Of a DNA stretch of 64,000 nt, positions 17,539 through 25,918 are shown piece after piece. Position numbers and translations under genes: made by a program. The stretch is taken from NCBI GenBank assembly GCA_016716125.1, contig JADJWZ010000002.1, positions 124,001 through 188,000 of the forward strand, in the 5' to 3' direction. The stretch comes from Ignavibacteria bacterium. GTDB taxonomy: Bacteria; Bacteroidota; Ignavibacteria; Tepidaquicellales; Tepidaquicellaceae. The notes beneath the pieces are model-generated. The model searched no databases and was not told the DNA's origin. It saw nothing but the letters and a program-made list of their open reading frames with translations. Every line of letters starts with the position of its first letter. Position 1 is the first letter of the stretch.

Positions 17539-17802
17539 ATGGATACTTTATTTCTTGTAGTCAGTTTATTTCTTCCCCGCACTATCCTGATAATTTATTT
17601 CCTGCTCAATCAGATCCCGCTGAATACAGTACCTTTCATCGGAGATGTACTGCTGACGGTTTTCATCCCGCGTGCGCTTGTGCTTATCTATATTGCTCAG
17701 ACTCTGGGTACTGATTCTCCGTGGTTCTGGATACATCTTGTTACGGCGTTGCTTGTGTATTTCGGCGGCGGTAAAAAGTATAAGGATTACAGAAGGAAGT
17801 AA
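17539..17802 (+). CDS. Small three-helix membrane protein, unknown function
   Basis: I do not recognise this 87-residue protein. It has three hydrophobic stretches (LFLVVSLFLPRTILIIYFLL; VLLTVFIPRALVLIYIAQTL; WFWIHLVTALLVYFGGG) and a basic tail KKYKDYRRK likely to face the cytoplasm. It is 41 bp after gapA on the same strand and may be carried on the gapA transcript. Composition is like that of its neighbours and the frame is clean, so it is probably real. Confidence 0.65.
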   Translation: MDTLFLVVSLFLPRTILIIYFLLNQIPLNTVPFIGDVLLTVFIPRALVLIYIAQTLGTDSPWFWIHLVTALLVYFGGGKKYKDYRRK

Positions 17803-17920
17803 CCGTTTTTAATTTTCAGCATTGCATTCACTCTTATGTTTTTGAATGTAACAAGTTTTCGGTTGTATCGCGTTTAAGGACTTGAATAACTATGTTTATA
17901 AAATTATTTTTGTAACGTTT

Positions 17921-17993
<73 letters not shown>

Positions 17994-18072
17994 CTTTCTT
18001 TTTATGTTCATCAGTATATATTTATTTATTTCACTCCCTGCTTTATTAATTTGAAATAATTTATAATTGTAC

Positions 18073-18098
18073 ATTGAAAATTGAAAATTGAAAATTGA
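18073..18098. repeat. 7-bp microsatellite between the two tRNAs
   Basis: The unit ATTGAAA is repeated 3.7 times without error, ending four bases before the tRNA-Cys acceptor stem. No function is evident; it could vary in copy number. Confidence 0.85.
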
Positions 18099-18102
18099 TT
18101 TT

Positions 18103-18176
18103 GGTGTGGTACCCAAGTGGCTTAAGGGGAAAGTCTGCAAAACTTTTATTCGACAGTTCGAATCTGTCCCACACCT
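18103..18176 (+). tRNA. tRNA-Cys (anticodon GCA)
   Basis: A full cloverleaf: acceptor GGTGTGG/CCACACC, D-arm with CCC/GGG, anticodon stem AAAGT/ACTTT with loop CTGCAAA (anticodon GCA), T-arm GACAG TTCGAAT CTGTC, and discriminator T as usual for tRNA-Cys. CCA is not encoded. It is 109 bp after tRNA-Gly on the same strand, so the two may share a transcript. Confidence 0.95.
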
Positions 18177-18276
18177 CATATCTTTCTCCGCACAGACACA
18201 TTGTAATATTATTTGTGTTTTCATAAACTTCCGGTTTTCAATTCCTTAACTCATATTTTCCTCAGAGCATAAATCC

Positions 18277-18307
18277 TTCAAAGTAATATTTTTCAAAGTA
18301 ATATTTT
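18277..18307. repeat. Two-copy 15-bp direct repeat
   Basis: TTCAAAGTAATATTT occurs twice in direct tandem (18277-18291 and 18292-18306) in the intergenic stretch after the tRNAs. No function is apparent. Confidence 0.7.
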
Positions 18308-18391
18308 GTTTAAGAAATATTTTTCCATGACCCTGTGTTCAATATGAATCAAAACGCAGTAAAATTATTATGCAGTTCATTGACAATAATT

Positions 18392-18423
18392 TTTATTTAC
18401 CTTAATTTATTAAGGTAAATAAA
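18392..18423. promoter_or_regulatory. Perfect 15-bp inverted repeat just upstream of a small ORF
   Basis: TTTATTTACCTTAAT (18392-18406) and ATTAAGGTAAATAAA (18409-18423) are exact reverse complements separated by two T. The palindrome ends nine bases before the ATG at 18433. A TTGACA hexamer lies at 18380-18385, so it could overlap a promoter as an operator; it could also fold as an RNA hairpin masking the start, or end the tRNA transcript. The sequence alone does not decide. Confidence 0.6.
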
Positions 18424-18432
18424 ATAACTCTA

Positions 18433-18699
18433 ATGGAAAACGTAAATCAGATTTTTGAGCCGGTCGAAGTGATCGCCTATTTCAAAAATCTGAAACTTGA
18501 AATTCTCAGGTTTAAATGGAATAATGGGGTATACAGAGTCTCGGAAATGCTGCAGAGCTGGAAGATCCCCGTCCGGGAAGGGTTTGTGATGCACTATATC
18601 GTTACCTGCAAAGAGAAGGATCTTCTCTGCGAACTCTCATTCTGCAATCTCGATATGAAATGGGAGCTTGTGAGGTATGACGAGCTTTCCGCTTCCTGA
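18433..18699 (+). CDS. Small protein of unknown function
   Basis: An 88-residue ORF with ordinary amino-acid content and no signal peptide or membrane helix; I cannot assign it. The middle (LRFKWNNGVYRVSEMLQSWK) has a faint look of small DUF-type proteins that carry a FxWxGxxYxV pattern (DUF6504-like), but this is only an impression. It stands alone, behind a perfect palindrome and before the 21-bp repeat arrays. The GC content is higher than in the flanking DNA, which supports it being real. Confidence 0.55.
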   Translation: MENVNQIFEPVEVIAYFKNLKLEILRFKWNNGVYRVSEMLQSWKIPVREGFVMHYIVTCKEKDLLCELSFCNLDMKWELVRYDELSAS

Positions 18700-18991
18700 T
18701 CCTTCTTAAAAATAAATTCCGGAAACCGCCATCACTATTTTAAAAAAAATCGTTCAAGATCAGGAGGAAAAATTTCACTTCACAAAACCTTAAATATGTC
18801 CGTTGTTTTTTAAATCAATCTCCTGTTAATTTTGTATAGTTCTTTTAAATAGATTTGAACTTCAATTCAATAGAAATCAAGGTTAAGTAAGATCATAAAA
18901 ATGTTGAAACTCAGAATTTCAGTTTTTCAGTTAAGTCTGGAGCAATCTTAAAATCCCCGGGAGCTTCAATTAAATACAATGCTGCAGCCGC
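18700..18991. other. Non-coding stretch, nothing recognised
   Basis: AT-rich intergenic DNA between the small ORF and the first 21-bp array. I see no gene, RNA gene or clear terminator in it. Confidence 0.5.
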
Positions 18992-19390
18992 GGGAAGAAA
19001 ATAAAGTTTACTGCGAAGATAGTTAACTATAAAGCGAAGACTATAAACTTTAAAGAAAAGACTATTCTCTTTGAAGCGAAGACTATTAACTCTAAAGCAA
19101 AGACACTTAACTTTCGAGAGAAGACACTAAACTATTGAGCGGAGATATTCAACTTCTGAGCGTAGACATCCAACTTCCGAGCGAAGACATCCAACTTCCG
19201 AGCGAAGACAGTTAACTTTAAAGCGGAGACATTCGACTTTCAAGCAAAGACATTCAACTTTTGAGCGGAGCCATTCAACTTTCAAGCGAAGACATTCAAC
19301 TTTCAAGCGAAGACATTCAACTTTCGGGCGGAGCTATTCAACTTTCAAGCGAAGACATTCGACATCCGTGCGGAGACACGATGCAGCCTT
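18992..19390. repeat. Tandem array 1: 21-bp period, about 19 units
   Basis: Units begin near every 21 bases from 18992/19013 and read close to GCGAAGACATTC followed by AACTTTCAA. The first and last units are degenerate and the most uniform ones lie around 19265-19330. Differences are substitutions only; the period never slips. Stops occur in the frames I followed on both strands (for example TGA at 19136-19138), so it is not one intact coding sequence. It ends 11 bp before array 2. Confidence 0.9.
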
Positions 19391-19401
19391 GCTAAGAATT
19401 T

Positions 19402-19735
19402 CGTCAGTTGAGAAATAGTTTTCGTCAGTTGAGAAAAAGTTCGCGTCAGTTGAGAAAAAGTTCGCGTCAGTTGAGAAAAAGTTCGCGTCAGTTGAGAAAT
19501 ATTTTCGTTAGTTGGGAAATAGTTTTCGTCAGTTGAGAAATTGTTTTCTTCATTTGGGAAAAAGTTCGCGTCAGTTGAGAAGAAGTTCGCGTCAGTTGAG
19601 AAGAAGTTCGCGTCAGTTGAGAAAAGTTCGTGTCAGTTGAGAAGTAGTTCGCGTCAGTTGAGAAATAGTTTTCGTCAGTTGAGAAATAGTTTTCGTCAGT
19701 TGAGAAAAAGTCCGCACAAGTGTAGAAATGCGGTG
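19402..19735. repeat. Tandem array 2: 21-bp period, 15-16 units
   Basis: Units read close to CGTCAGTTGAG followed by AAAAAGTTCG, starting at 19402 and repeating every 21 bases except two 20-base units (19486 and 19611). Two unit types alternate in blocks, one ending AGTTCG and the other AGTTTT. The last unit (19715-19735) is degenerate. The A-runs recur at about two DNA helical turns. Short frames through the array (heptads like KFASVEK or ISQLTKT) are by-products of the 7-codon period. Confidence 0.92.
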
Positions 19736-19813
19736 AAATTTTAGGTCTGAAAAGAAAAACCGCAAATGTAGACTGTTTTGGGATAAATCTGAAAAAGGAT
19801 CACAGCTCTCGAA

Positions 19814-19941
19814 CCCAATCTCCCTGATTGGGTACGCCAACTTTATGAATCAGGAGATTCATATCGAGGGAAACTTTCGTATACAATCTTATAAGTTTGG
19901 TACGCTGGCGTTACGAATCACGAGACTCGTAACGAGGGAAA
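19814..19941. repeat. Two copies of a 43-bp hairpin element with compensating stem changes
   Basis: Copy A (19831-19873) and copy B (19899-19941) both run from GGTACGC to CGAGGGAAA, are equal in length and match at 34 of 43 positions. Each holds a hairpin, ATGAATC/GATTCAT in A and ACGAATC/GACTCGT in B, where changes in one arm are largely matched in the other. A perfect hairpin CCCAATC/GATTGGG (19814-19832) precedes copy A. This looks like a structured repeat family active as RNA or as a mobile palindromic unit; I cannot name it. Confidence 0.7.
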
Positions 19942-20117
19942 GATAGTTTTAGAAAATAAAAACATACTGACATAATCGGATAAATTTAAAAAACTATTTA
20001 ATCTGAATTAAAAAAGTTTTGGACAGCATTGAAATTTCCGTAACATTCATTTCAATTATGGATATTTAAACAAAATTATTTTTTTTAAATTAGTTCAAAA
20101 TCATTTTAAAAAAAATT

Positions 20118-20699
20118 GTGAGCATATTCTTTAAAGCAAGAAGCGGTAAATTGTCATCTTCAGTGGGATTACTGCTGATCAGACTTTCGCTGGGATTTAT
20201 TTTTCTTTTTGCAGGCGCGGAAAAAGTTCTCAACCTGCAGGACTTTATAACCTCGATTCAGGAAAAAGGTCAAATGGATAACAGTCTTGCATTCATTCTG
20301 GCATTTGTTCTTCCTTTTATGGAAATGATATTCGGCGCATTATATATAATCGGACTTTTTACACCTGTCACGAGTTTTTTTCTTGCAATGATGACAGTGA
20401 GTTTTATTCTCGTACTCGGACCCGGTCATGAGGAACTCGCCTACAGCCATAATTTTGTATTCCTTGCCTGTGAGATTGCAACTATGTTTATGGGTGCCGG
20501 GCTAATCTCATTTGACGCGTTTATGGACAGAGAGAAAACCGATAGAAATATTACGGTGACTCAGCATACCGTTGTCAAAGAAACGGAATTTTCTCCGGCA
20601 GTAAATGAAAATAATTTTAAAGATAATGAAGTTAAAGAAAAGGAAGTAAAGGTAACATTAGGAGACAGTGAGATTAAAAAAGACACTGATAAAGAATAA
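20118..20699 (+). CDS. DoxX-family membrane protein
   Basis: A 193-residue protein with four membrane helices: GLLLIRLSLGFIFLFAGAEK (the DoxX-type opening with LR, GFIF and AEK), LAFILAFVLPFMEMIFGALY, TSFFLAMMTVSFILVLG and FVFLACEIATMFMGAGLISF. DoxX-like proteins are linked to quinol or thiosulfate oxidation or redox defence in some species, but most have no known role. The last ~60 residues are a charged Glu/Lys-rich tail. Translation starts at GTG 20118; no in-frame ATG precedes the first helix. It stands alone. Confidence 0.8.
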   Translation: MSIFFKARSGKLSSSVGLLLIRLSLGFIFLFAGAEKVLNLQDFITSIQEKGQMDNSLAFILAFVLPFMEMIFGALYIIGLFTPVTSFFLAMMTVSFILVLGPGHEELAYSHNFVFLACEIATMFMGAGLISFDAFMDREKTDRNITVTQHTVVKETEFSPAVNENNFKDNEVKEKEVKVTLGDSEIKKDTDKE

Positions 20700-20721
20700 T
20701 AAAATATTCTTTTAAAAAATA

Positions 20722-21180
20722 TTATTCAAATACTTTTTCAAATTCTTCAAATATCACGGGCATGTCTTCGTTGAATTCAATGCCCTTGTCTTTTAGTTCG
20801 TCTGAAAAAAACTTAATGTGAACTCTTCTCCAGTATTCAAGCGATCTGTCTCCTTCGCCTTCGCGGGATGCGAGTTCTTCAGTCATATCTCTGAAGACAA
20901 TTTCGGTCAGTTTTAAAGTCCTGGTAATACACTGAGCAACGCCGTCCCAGTTTGTAATTACATTGAATTCCCCGGCCTGAGGCATTTTCCCATCGGCTGT
21001 ATCATACCAGTATTTTAAAGAGCAGGTAGCTGTTTTAATATTCGCTTTCACAAGTTCAGCAAGCTCATCTGCACATTTTTGAGTATTGCAGAAATACCAT
21101 GAGACATATTTGCTGTCAGAGAATTGCGGATGCAACGAAGTGAACCGATCCCACATTTCCGTTACTGATTTATCCGCCAT
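20722..21180 (-). CDS. ASCH-domain protein
   Basis: A 152-residue protein of the ASCH fold (PUA-like beta-barrel), with a family-type core: KTATCSLKYWYDTADGKMPQ, FNVITNWDGVAQCITRT and EGEGDRSLEYWRRVHIKFF. ASCH proteins are thought to bind RNA or modified nucleosides, and some are amidohydrolases acting on N4-acetylcytidine, but the substrate here is unknown. It lies 6 bp after purA on the same strand, so it is probably co-transcribed with it. Confidence 0.82.
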   Translation of the reverse strand: MADKSVTEMWDRFTSLHPQFSDSKYVSWYFCNTQKCADELAELVKANIKTATCSLKYWYDTADGKMPQAGEFNVITNWDGVAQCITRTLKLTEIVFRDMTEELASREGEGDRSLEYWRRVHIKFFSDELKDKGIEFNEDMPVIFEEFEKVFE

Positions 21181-21186
21181 ATAATT

Positions 21187-22464
21187 TTATTTTAAAATCA
21201 GACTGTCTCTTTCCGGACCGACTGAAATATATTTTATATAATATCCTGTAAGCTCTTCAATCTTACTTAAATAATCCTGCGCTGCTTTCGGCAGTTCGGA
21301 ATATTTTCTGCAGGAGGTAATATCTTCATCCCATCCGTCCATTTCAATATATTCAGGAGTTGCAATTTCAAGTCCCGGAGTCAGTAAAAAATCATTATAA
21401 ATTTTTCCGTTAACATTATATCCTGTGCATATTTTCAATTTCTTCTGACCTGAAAGACTGTCCACTTTAGTAATTGCGATCTCATCTGCGCCCTGTATCC
21501 GCGCGCCGTATCTCGAAGCGACTGCGTCAAAATGTCCTATCCGTCTTGGTCTTCCTGTGGAAGCTCCGTATTCATATGCTGTCTCTCTCAGCAGTTCCGC
21601 TTCATCTTCATTCATCTCCGTTACAAAAGGACCGCTGCCTACACATGTGGAAAAAGATTTCATTACTCCAATTATTGAGTCGATCTTTTTACCCGGAAGT
21701 CCGCCGCCTATCGGCGCAAATGTTGCAAGCGTACTTGATGAAGTAGTATATGGATAAATGCCGTAGTATATATCTCTCAGAGTTCCGAGCTGCGCTTCAA
21801 ATAAAATTTTCCTGCCGCTGTTATAATATTCATCAAGTAAAACTGATGTGTCGCAGATCTTATCTCTGATCTTTCCTCCGAATTCTTCAAGCCAGTCTGA
21901 AATTTCTTTTGCGCTGATAAGCTTATCACTCCCGTAAACATTTTTTATGATCAGGTTTTTCCATTCGACAATTTCGCCTATTCGTTTTTTCAAATGATCC
22001 GGATAAAATAATTCACCAAGCATAATGCTTTTCTTCATATACCTCTCGCCGTATGCATATGCAATACCTCTGCGCGTAGAACCGAAAGCAGCGCTTCCCA
22101 GTCTTTCTTCTTCAAGATTATCTTCAAGTCTGTGAAAGGGGAAAGTGATAGTAGCTCTGTCTGAAATTCTGATGTTATCTGTTTTGATCCCGGATTTATC
22201 GAGACCGGTTAATTCTTCGGAAAGCGCTTCGATGTCAATCACCATTCCCGTTCCGAGTATGTTCATTACATCCTTGTTGAAAATTCCGGAGGGAATGAGA
22301 TGAAGCTTGAATGTTCCGAACTCGTTTACAACAGTATGACCTGCATTATTACCTCCCTGAAATCTTACTACAGCATCTGCATCTTTCGCCAGATAATCCA
22401 CCATTCTTCCTTTCCCTTCATCTCCCCACTGAAGCCCGACTAAAACCGTAATTTTATTTAGCAT
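21187..22464 (-). CDS. purA: Adenylosuccinate synthetase
   Basis: PurA joins IMP and aspartate with GTP hydrolysis to form adenylosuccinate, the first committed step to AMP. The 425-residue length is normal. Motifs are VGLQWGDEGKGRMVD at the N-terminus with the catalytic Asp, QGGNNAGHTVV, STRRGIAYAYGERYMKK, FEAQLGTLRDI, FSTCVGSGPFVTEM and STGRPRRIGHFD. The enzyme appears complete. The secDF-STAS operon ends just upstream with a terminator in between. Confidence 0.97.
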   Translation of the reverse strand: MLNKITVLVGLQWGDEGKGRMVDYLAKDADAVVRFQGGNNAGHTVVNEFGTFKLHLIPSGIFNKDVMNILGTGMVIDIEALSEELTGLDKSGIKTDNIRISDRATITFPFHRLEDNLEEERLGSAAFGSTRRGIAYAYGERYMKKSIMLGELFYPDHLKKRIGEIVEWKNLIIKNVYGSDKLISAKEISDWLEEFGGKIRDKICDTSVLLDEYYNSGRKILFEAQLGTLRDIYYGIYPYTTSSSTLATFAPIGGGLPGKKIDSIIGVMKSFSTCVGSGPFVTEMNEDEAELLRETAYEYGASTGRPRRIGHFDAVASRYGARIQGADEIAITKVDSLSGQKKLKICTGYNVNGKIYNDFLLTPGLEIATPEYIEMDGWDEDITSCRKYSELPKAAQDYLSKIEELTGYYIKYISVGPERDSLILK

Positions 22465-22481
22465 CTTAATTTGGTTTAAAT

Positions 22482-22519
22482 AAAAAAATCTTCAACCGGT
22501 AATTTCGGATTGAAGATTT
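22482..22519 (-). terminator. Intrinsic terminator of the secD-secF-STAS operon
   Basis: AAATCTTCAA (22486-22495) pairs with TTGAAGATTT (22510-22519), with a short inner CCG/CGG helix. On the minus strand the stem is followed by a T run (plus-strand A7 at 22482-22488). It lies 30 bp after the STAS stop codon and before purA. Confidence 0.85.
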
Positions 22520-22548
22520 CTTAAAATATAATTTATATATTTAACTGA

Positions 22549-22872
22549 TTAACTGTTTAAGTTAAAAATTTTCTCAAGCTTTGAAATTCTAAACACGTTT
22601 AATATCTTTTCATTGGCATTTTCGATTTTCAGACTGCATCCTGAAGTATTAATGTTTTTCAGATTACTGATCAGTATTCCAATCCCTGAACTGCTGATAT
22701 AGGTCAGATTAGAAAGATCAAATGAAATATCCTTAACCCCTGCAGAAATTTCCTCTGTTACTATTTCATTCAGAGATTTATGATTTGTCAGACCAAGTAA
22801 TTCATTTTCAATTACAATATGAACTCTCTTCGATCCGGCTTCTTCGGTATATGTTTTTTTTATTTCAGACAT
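22549..22872 (-). CDS. STAS-domain protein, anti-sigma-factor-antagonist type
   Basis: A 107-residue single STAS domain in the SpoIIAA/RsbV style: SFDLSNLTYISSSGIGILIS contains the conserved Asp-x-Ser-x4-S-S-S-G region where a kinase phosphorylates Ser. Such proteins release a sigma factor or another partner from an anti-factor. No partner kinase or phosphatase is visible here. Its ATG shares one base with the secF stop codon, so it is translated from the secDF mRNA, an unusual companion for the Sec accessory genes. Confidence 0.85.
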   Translation of the reverse strand: MSEIKKTYTEEAGSKRVHIVIENELLGLTNHKSLNEIVTEEISAGVKDISFDLSNLTYISSSGIGILISNLKNINTSGCSLKIENANEKILNVFRISKLEKIFNLNS

Positions 22873-23834
22873 TATGCTTTTTTAATACCTGCGGTTCTGA
22901 TACCTGCTGATTTTTTCTTTAGAGATTTCACTTCTTTAAGTTTCCATTCTGTAACTATAGCGCTTGCAATCCATATTGAAGAATATGTACCTACTATAAT
23001 ACCGATTCCGAAAGTGAAAGCAAAACTTCTGTTAACTTCACCGCCGAAAATGAATAATACCAGTACCGTTAAAAATACAATACCGCTGGTAATTACAGTT
23101 CTGCTGAGTGTATCATTTATACTTTTATTCATTACACTGACAGTGTTCTCATTTTTAAACAGTTTAATGTTTTCTCTTATTCTGTCAAATGTAACAACGG
23201 TATCATTTGAAGAAAAACCAACCAACGTCAGAAAAGCTGCAAGCATTGACTGATTAAATTCAAGTCTGAGTCCGGGAAATATAAAATTCGCTATTGCTAT
23301 ACATGCAATTGTAACCATAACATCATGAAAGAGAGCGATTACAGCAGCTACTGCAAAGATAAACTGAAATCTGAATGCCATATAAATCAGAATTGCAATC
23401 AGAGAGAAAATTATTGCAAAAAGCGCATTCCTTCTCAGCTCTTCTCCGATCTTAGGACCGACTTTATCAGTCCTCATTACTTCAAATTTATTATCGCTTA
23501 TTTTCTGTTTTATTCCGTCCTCAATCCGCTCAGCTACTAACAGACCTTCTCCCTGCATCGGAGTCCTTAGCAATACATCCCTTTCAGTTCCCATGGTTTT
23601 AATTTCCATTCCGGCAAAGCCGGCTTCGTCCATTGCCGTCCTGAGTTCAGAAATGTCAATGTCTTTTTCAAACTGCAGCTGAATTTCTGTTCCCCCGCTG
23701 AAATCAATTCCGAGCGGAATACTTTTTGTTGTAAATAATATTATGAAACCTATTATGATTATTGCCGCGGAGGCCAGATAATAGCCGGTCCTTTTTCCAA
23801 CAAAATCATAATTAGTGTTTTCAAAGATTCTCAT
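22872..23834 (-). CDS. secF: Protein translocase accessory subunit SecF
   Basis: SecF works with SecD at the SecYEG channel and uses the proton gradient to pull substrates across the membrane. The 320-residue protein has a first helix (YYLASAAIIIIGFIILFTT), the SecF signature LGIDFSGGTEIQLQF, and five C-terminal helices including VGFSSNDTVVTFDRIREN. It starts 32 bp after secD and ends in the STAS start codon. Confidence 0.96.
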   Translation of the reverse strand: MRIFENTNYDFVGKRTGYYLASAAIIIIGFIILFTTKSIPLGIDFSGGTEIQLQFEKDIDISELRTAMDEAGFAGMEIKTMGTERDVLLRTPMQGEGLLVAERIEDGIKQKISDNKFEVMRTDKVGPKIGEELRRNALFAIIFSLIAILIYMAFRFQFIFAVAAVIALFHDVMVTIACIAIANFIFPGLRLEFNQSMLAAFLTLVGFSSNDTVVTFDRIRENIKLFKNENTVSVMNKSINDTLSRTVITSGIVFLTVLVLFIFGGEVNRSFAFTFGIGIIVGTYSSIWIASAIVTEWKLKEVKSLKKKSAGIRTAGIKKA

Positions 23835-23866
23835 TATATATAAAAATAATTTTTTATTTTTTTAAA

Positions 23867-25918
23867 TTATCCGAAACTTACTTTCTTTCCCTTTTCAATA
23901 AACATCTCAATAATATAGTGCGTAATCACAATACCTGTAAATAAATTTGCAAGCAAACCGAATATTAGGGTTAAAGCAAATCCCTGTATCGGACCTGTTC
24001 CAAACTGATACAAAATAATACCTGTAATTAAACCTGTGATATGTGAATCAATAATAGCGGAAAATGCTTTTTTGTAACCCAGTTCAATAGCGGTTTTCAT
24101 TGGCTTTCCGAGAGATATTTCTTCCCTTATCCTTTCAAATATCAAAACGTTTGTATCTACTGACATACCGATAGTAAGAATAAGTCCGGCAATACCCGGA
24201 AGAGTAAGTGTTGCTTTAAGCGATGCCATTATACCAAAAATGAATAGCATATTTATGATAACAGCAACGTCTGCAACAGCGCCGCCTAATCTGTAATAAA
24301 AAACCATAAAAAGCGCAACCAGTATCAGAGCAGCAATGGAAGATAAAATACCTGAACGTATGGAATCTTCACCAAGCGAAGGTCCTATTGATCTTTCTTC
24401 AATTATTTTTACCGGAGCCGGCAATGCGCCTGCTTTTAAAACTATCTCTAATAGTTTAGCTTCCGGAACATCAGCCATTCCTTCAATCTGAGAGCTGCCG
24501 CCGCTGATCTTGCTTCTTACAACGGGAGCTGAATAAACGACGTTATCTAAAACAATAGCGATTCTTTTGTTTATGTTAGCGCCAGTGATCCTCGACCAGT
24601 CTGAAGCTCCTTCTGAATCCATTTCCATTGTTACAACAGGTGTATTGCTAGTAGGATCGATATTCGCTCGTGCATCAACAACTACTTTACCTGTAAGCTC
24701 AGCGTCTTTTTTAACTGCATAGAGTACATATATTTTTTCACCTTCTGATTCGAAAGTCTTTTTAGACCAGGCAAACTGCATATCGGAAGGTATTACTGTT
24801 TTTATATCTTCTCTTTTTAAAAGTCTGTCAATTTTATCCTTATCACTTTCCTTTACATAACCGTCAGCCATGCCGCTTTCCTGATTTAAAGAGACCATTG
24901 TGAAAAATGGATATTTCTCCCGGAACTCTTCTTCGCTCAGCTGAGCTTCTGAAGTATCAGTCTCATCCGCAGCTGTATCGGATTCAGTAACGGCTGTATC
25001 AGTATTGTTAACAGTGTCTGCTTCTTTCTTAGATGAATTATCTTTCTTGGTTACAGAATCTTTTCCCGCAGATTTTAAATCAGTAACTGATTTAGTATCT
25101 TTTAAGGAATCTTTATTCGCTGCTGAATTGATATTTGATGTATCAGTTTTTGTAATGGATTCATTTCCGGAACTAAGAGAATCATTATTATTTAAGGAAA
25201 CGGTTGTATCTGAAACCGAAGAAGTATCTCCTGTCATGATTTTGTTAATGGATTCCATGACTCTTACTACTGCCTGCGGATCATAAATAAGTTTGAATTC
25301 AAGAAGCGCTGTTCCCTCGAGAAGCTTTCTGACTTCTTCCGGATTACTCACACCGGGCAGCTCTACTATAATCCTGCTGTTACCAATCTTCTGGATCTGC
25401 GGCTCAGCTACACCGTACTGATCGACTCTGTTTCTGACAATCTCAACTGCTCTGTCAAGAGCGTTGTCTATTTCAGAATTAAGTCTTGCTTCTACATCAG
25501 CTTCGGTGTCCCTGACTTCTCCGTAATAAGTTTTAAGATTAAGACCTTTTTCGCTTAACTTAGTTTTGAAAGTCTCTAAAATAATTTCGTCATTATCTTT
25601 AGAGGCTTCCTTAACTTCTGCAAGTACGGAAACTAACATGTCGTCTTTTTTATCCGACATGTCTTCCAAAAGCTTGACTATGTCAACGTCCATAACGACA
25701 TACATCCCGCCTTTAAGATCAAGACCGAGCTTCAGTCTTTTATCTCTTGCATCATTAAGTTTCTCGCTGTTTTTGTCCACAAAATCAATACTGTCCTGAC
25801 CTGTAAGTTTGGACAGCTCTTTGCTCAAATTGTAATCCTGAAATGTGGGGTAGAGGAAGTAAACCGAAAGCACAATTAATGCAATAGTAACTACTATCCG
25901 GGAAAGATTTTTCTTCAA
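23867..25918 (-). CDS. secD: Protein translocase accessory subunit SecD with a disordered insertion
   Basis: A 683-residue SecD: N-terminal helix (IVVTIALIVLSVYFLYPTF), LKLGLDLKGGMYVVMDV, P1 domain (RVDQYGVAEPQIQ, GNSRIIVELPG) and the C-terminal helices with LTIGMSVDTNVLIFERIREE. Residues about 231-330 are a Ser/Thr/Asp/Lys/Asn-rich stretch (repeats like KDSLKDTKS and TDTAVTESDTAADET) lying in the periplasmic region between two folded parts. The flanking sequence is canonical, so the insertion seems tolerated. It heads the secD-secF-STAS operon. Confidence 0.95.
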   Translation of the reverse strand: MKKNLSRIVVTIALIVLSVYFLYPTFQDYNLSKELSKLTGQDSIDFVDKNSEKLNDARDKRLKLGLDLKGGMYVVMDVDIVKLLEDMSDKKDDMLVSVLAEVKEASKDNDEIILETFKTKLSEKGLNLKTYYGEVRDTEADVEARLNSEIDNALDRAVEIVRNRVDQYGVAEPQIQKIGNSRIIVELPGVSNPEEVRKLLEGTALLEFKLIYDPQAVVRVMESINKIMTGDTSSVSDTTVSLNNNDSLSSGNESITKTDTSNINSAANKDSLKDTKSVTDLKSAGKDSVTKKDNSSKKEADTVNNTDTAVTESDTAADETDTSEAQLSEEEFREKYPFFTMVSLNQESGMADGYVKESDKDKIDRLLKREDIKTVIPSDMQFAWSKKTFESEGEKIYVLYAVKKDAELTGKVVVDARANIDPTSNTPVVTMEMDSEGASDWSRITGANINKRIAIVLDNVVYSAPVVRSKISGGSSQIEGMADVPEAKLLEIVLKAGALPAPVKIIEERSIGPSLGEDSIRSGILSSIAALILVALFMVFYYRLGGAVADVAVIINMLFIFGIMASLKATLTLPGIAGLILTIGMSVDTNVLIFERIREEISLGKPMKTAIELGYKKAFSAIIDSHITGLITGIILYQFGTGPIQGFALTLIFGLLANLFTGIVITHYIIEMFIEKGKKVSFG

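Noticed and set aside
18992..19735. CRISPR array
   Set aside because: The units abut with no unique spacers and no cas genes are near, so these are plain tandem repeats.
19541..19744. Plus-strand frame with heptads KFASVEK
   Set aside because: It is only the 21-bp array read in frame (21 bp = 7 codons); it starts inside the array and has no independent support.
19613..19840. Minus-strand frame with heptads ISQLTKT
   Set aside because: It is the same array read on the other strand, and part of it runs across the hairpin at 19814-19832.
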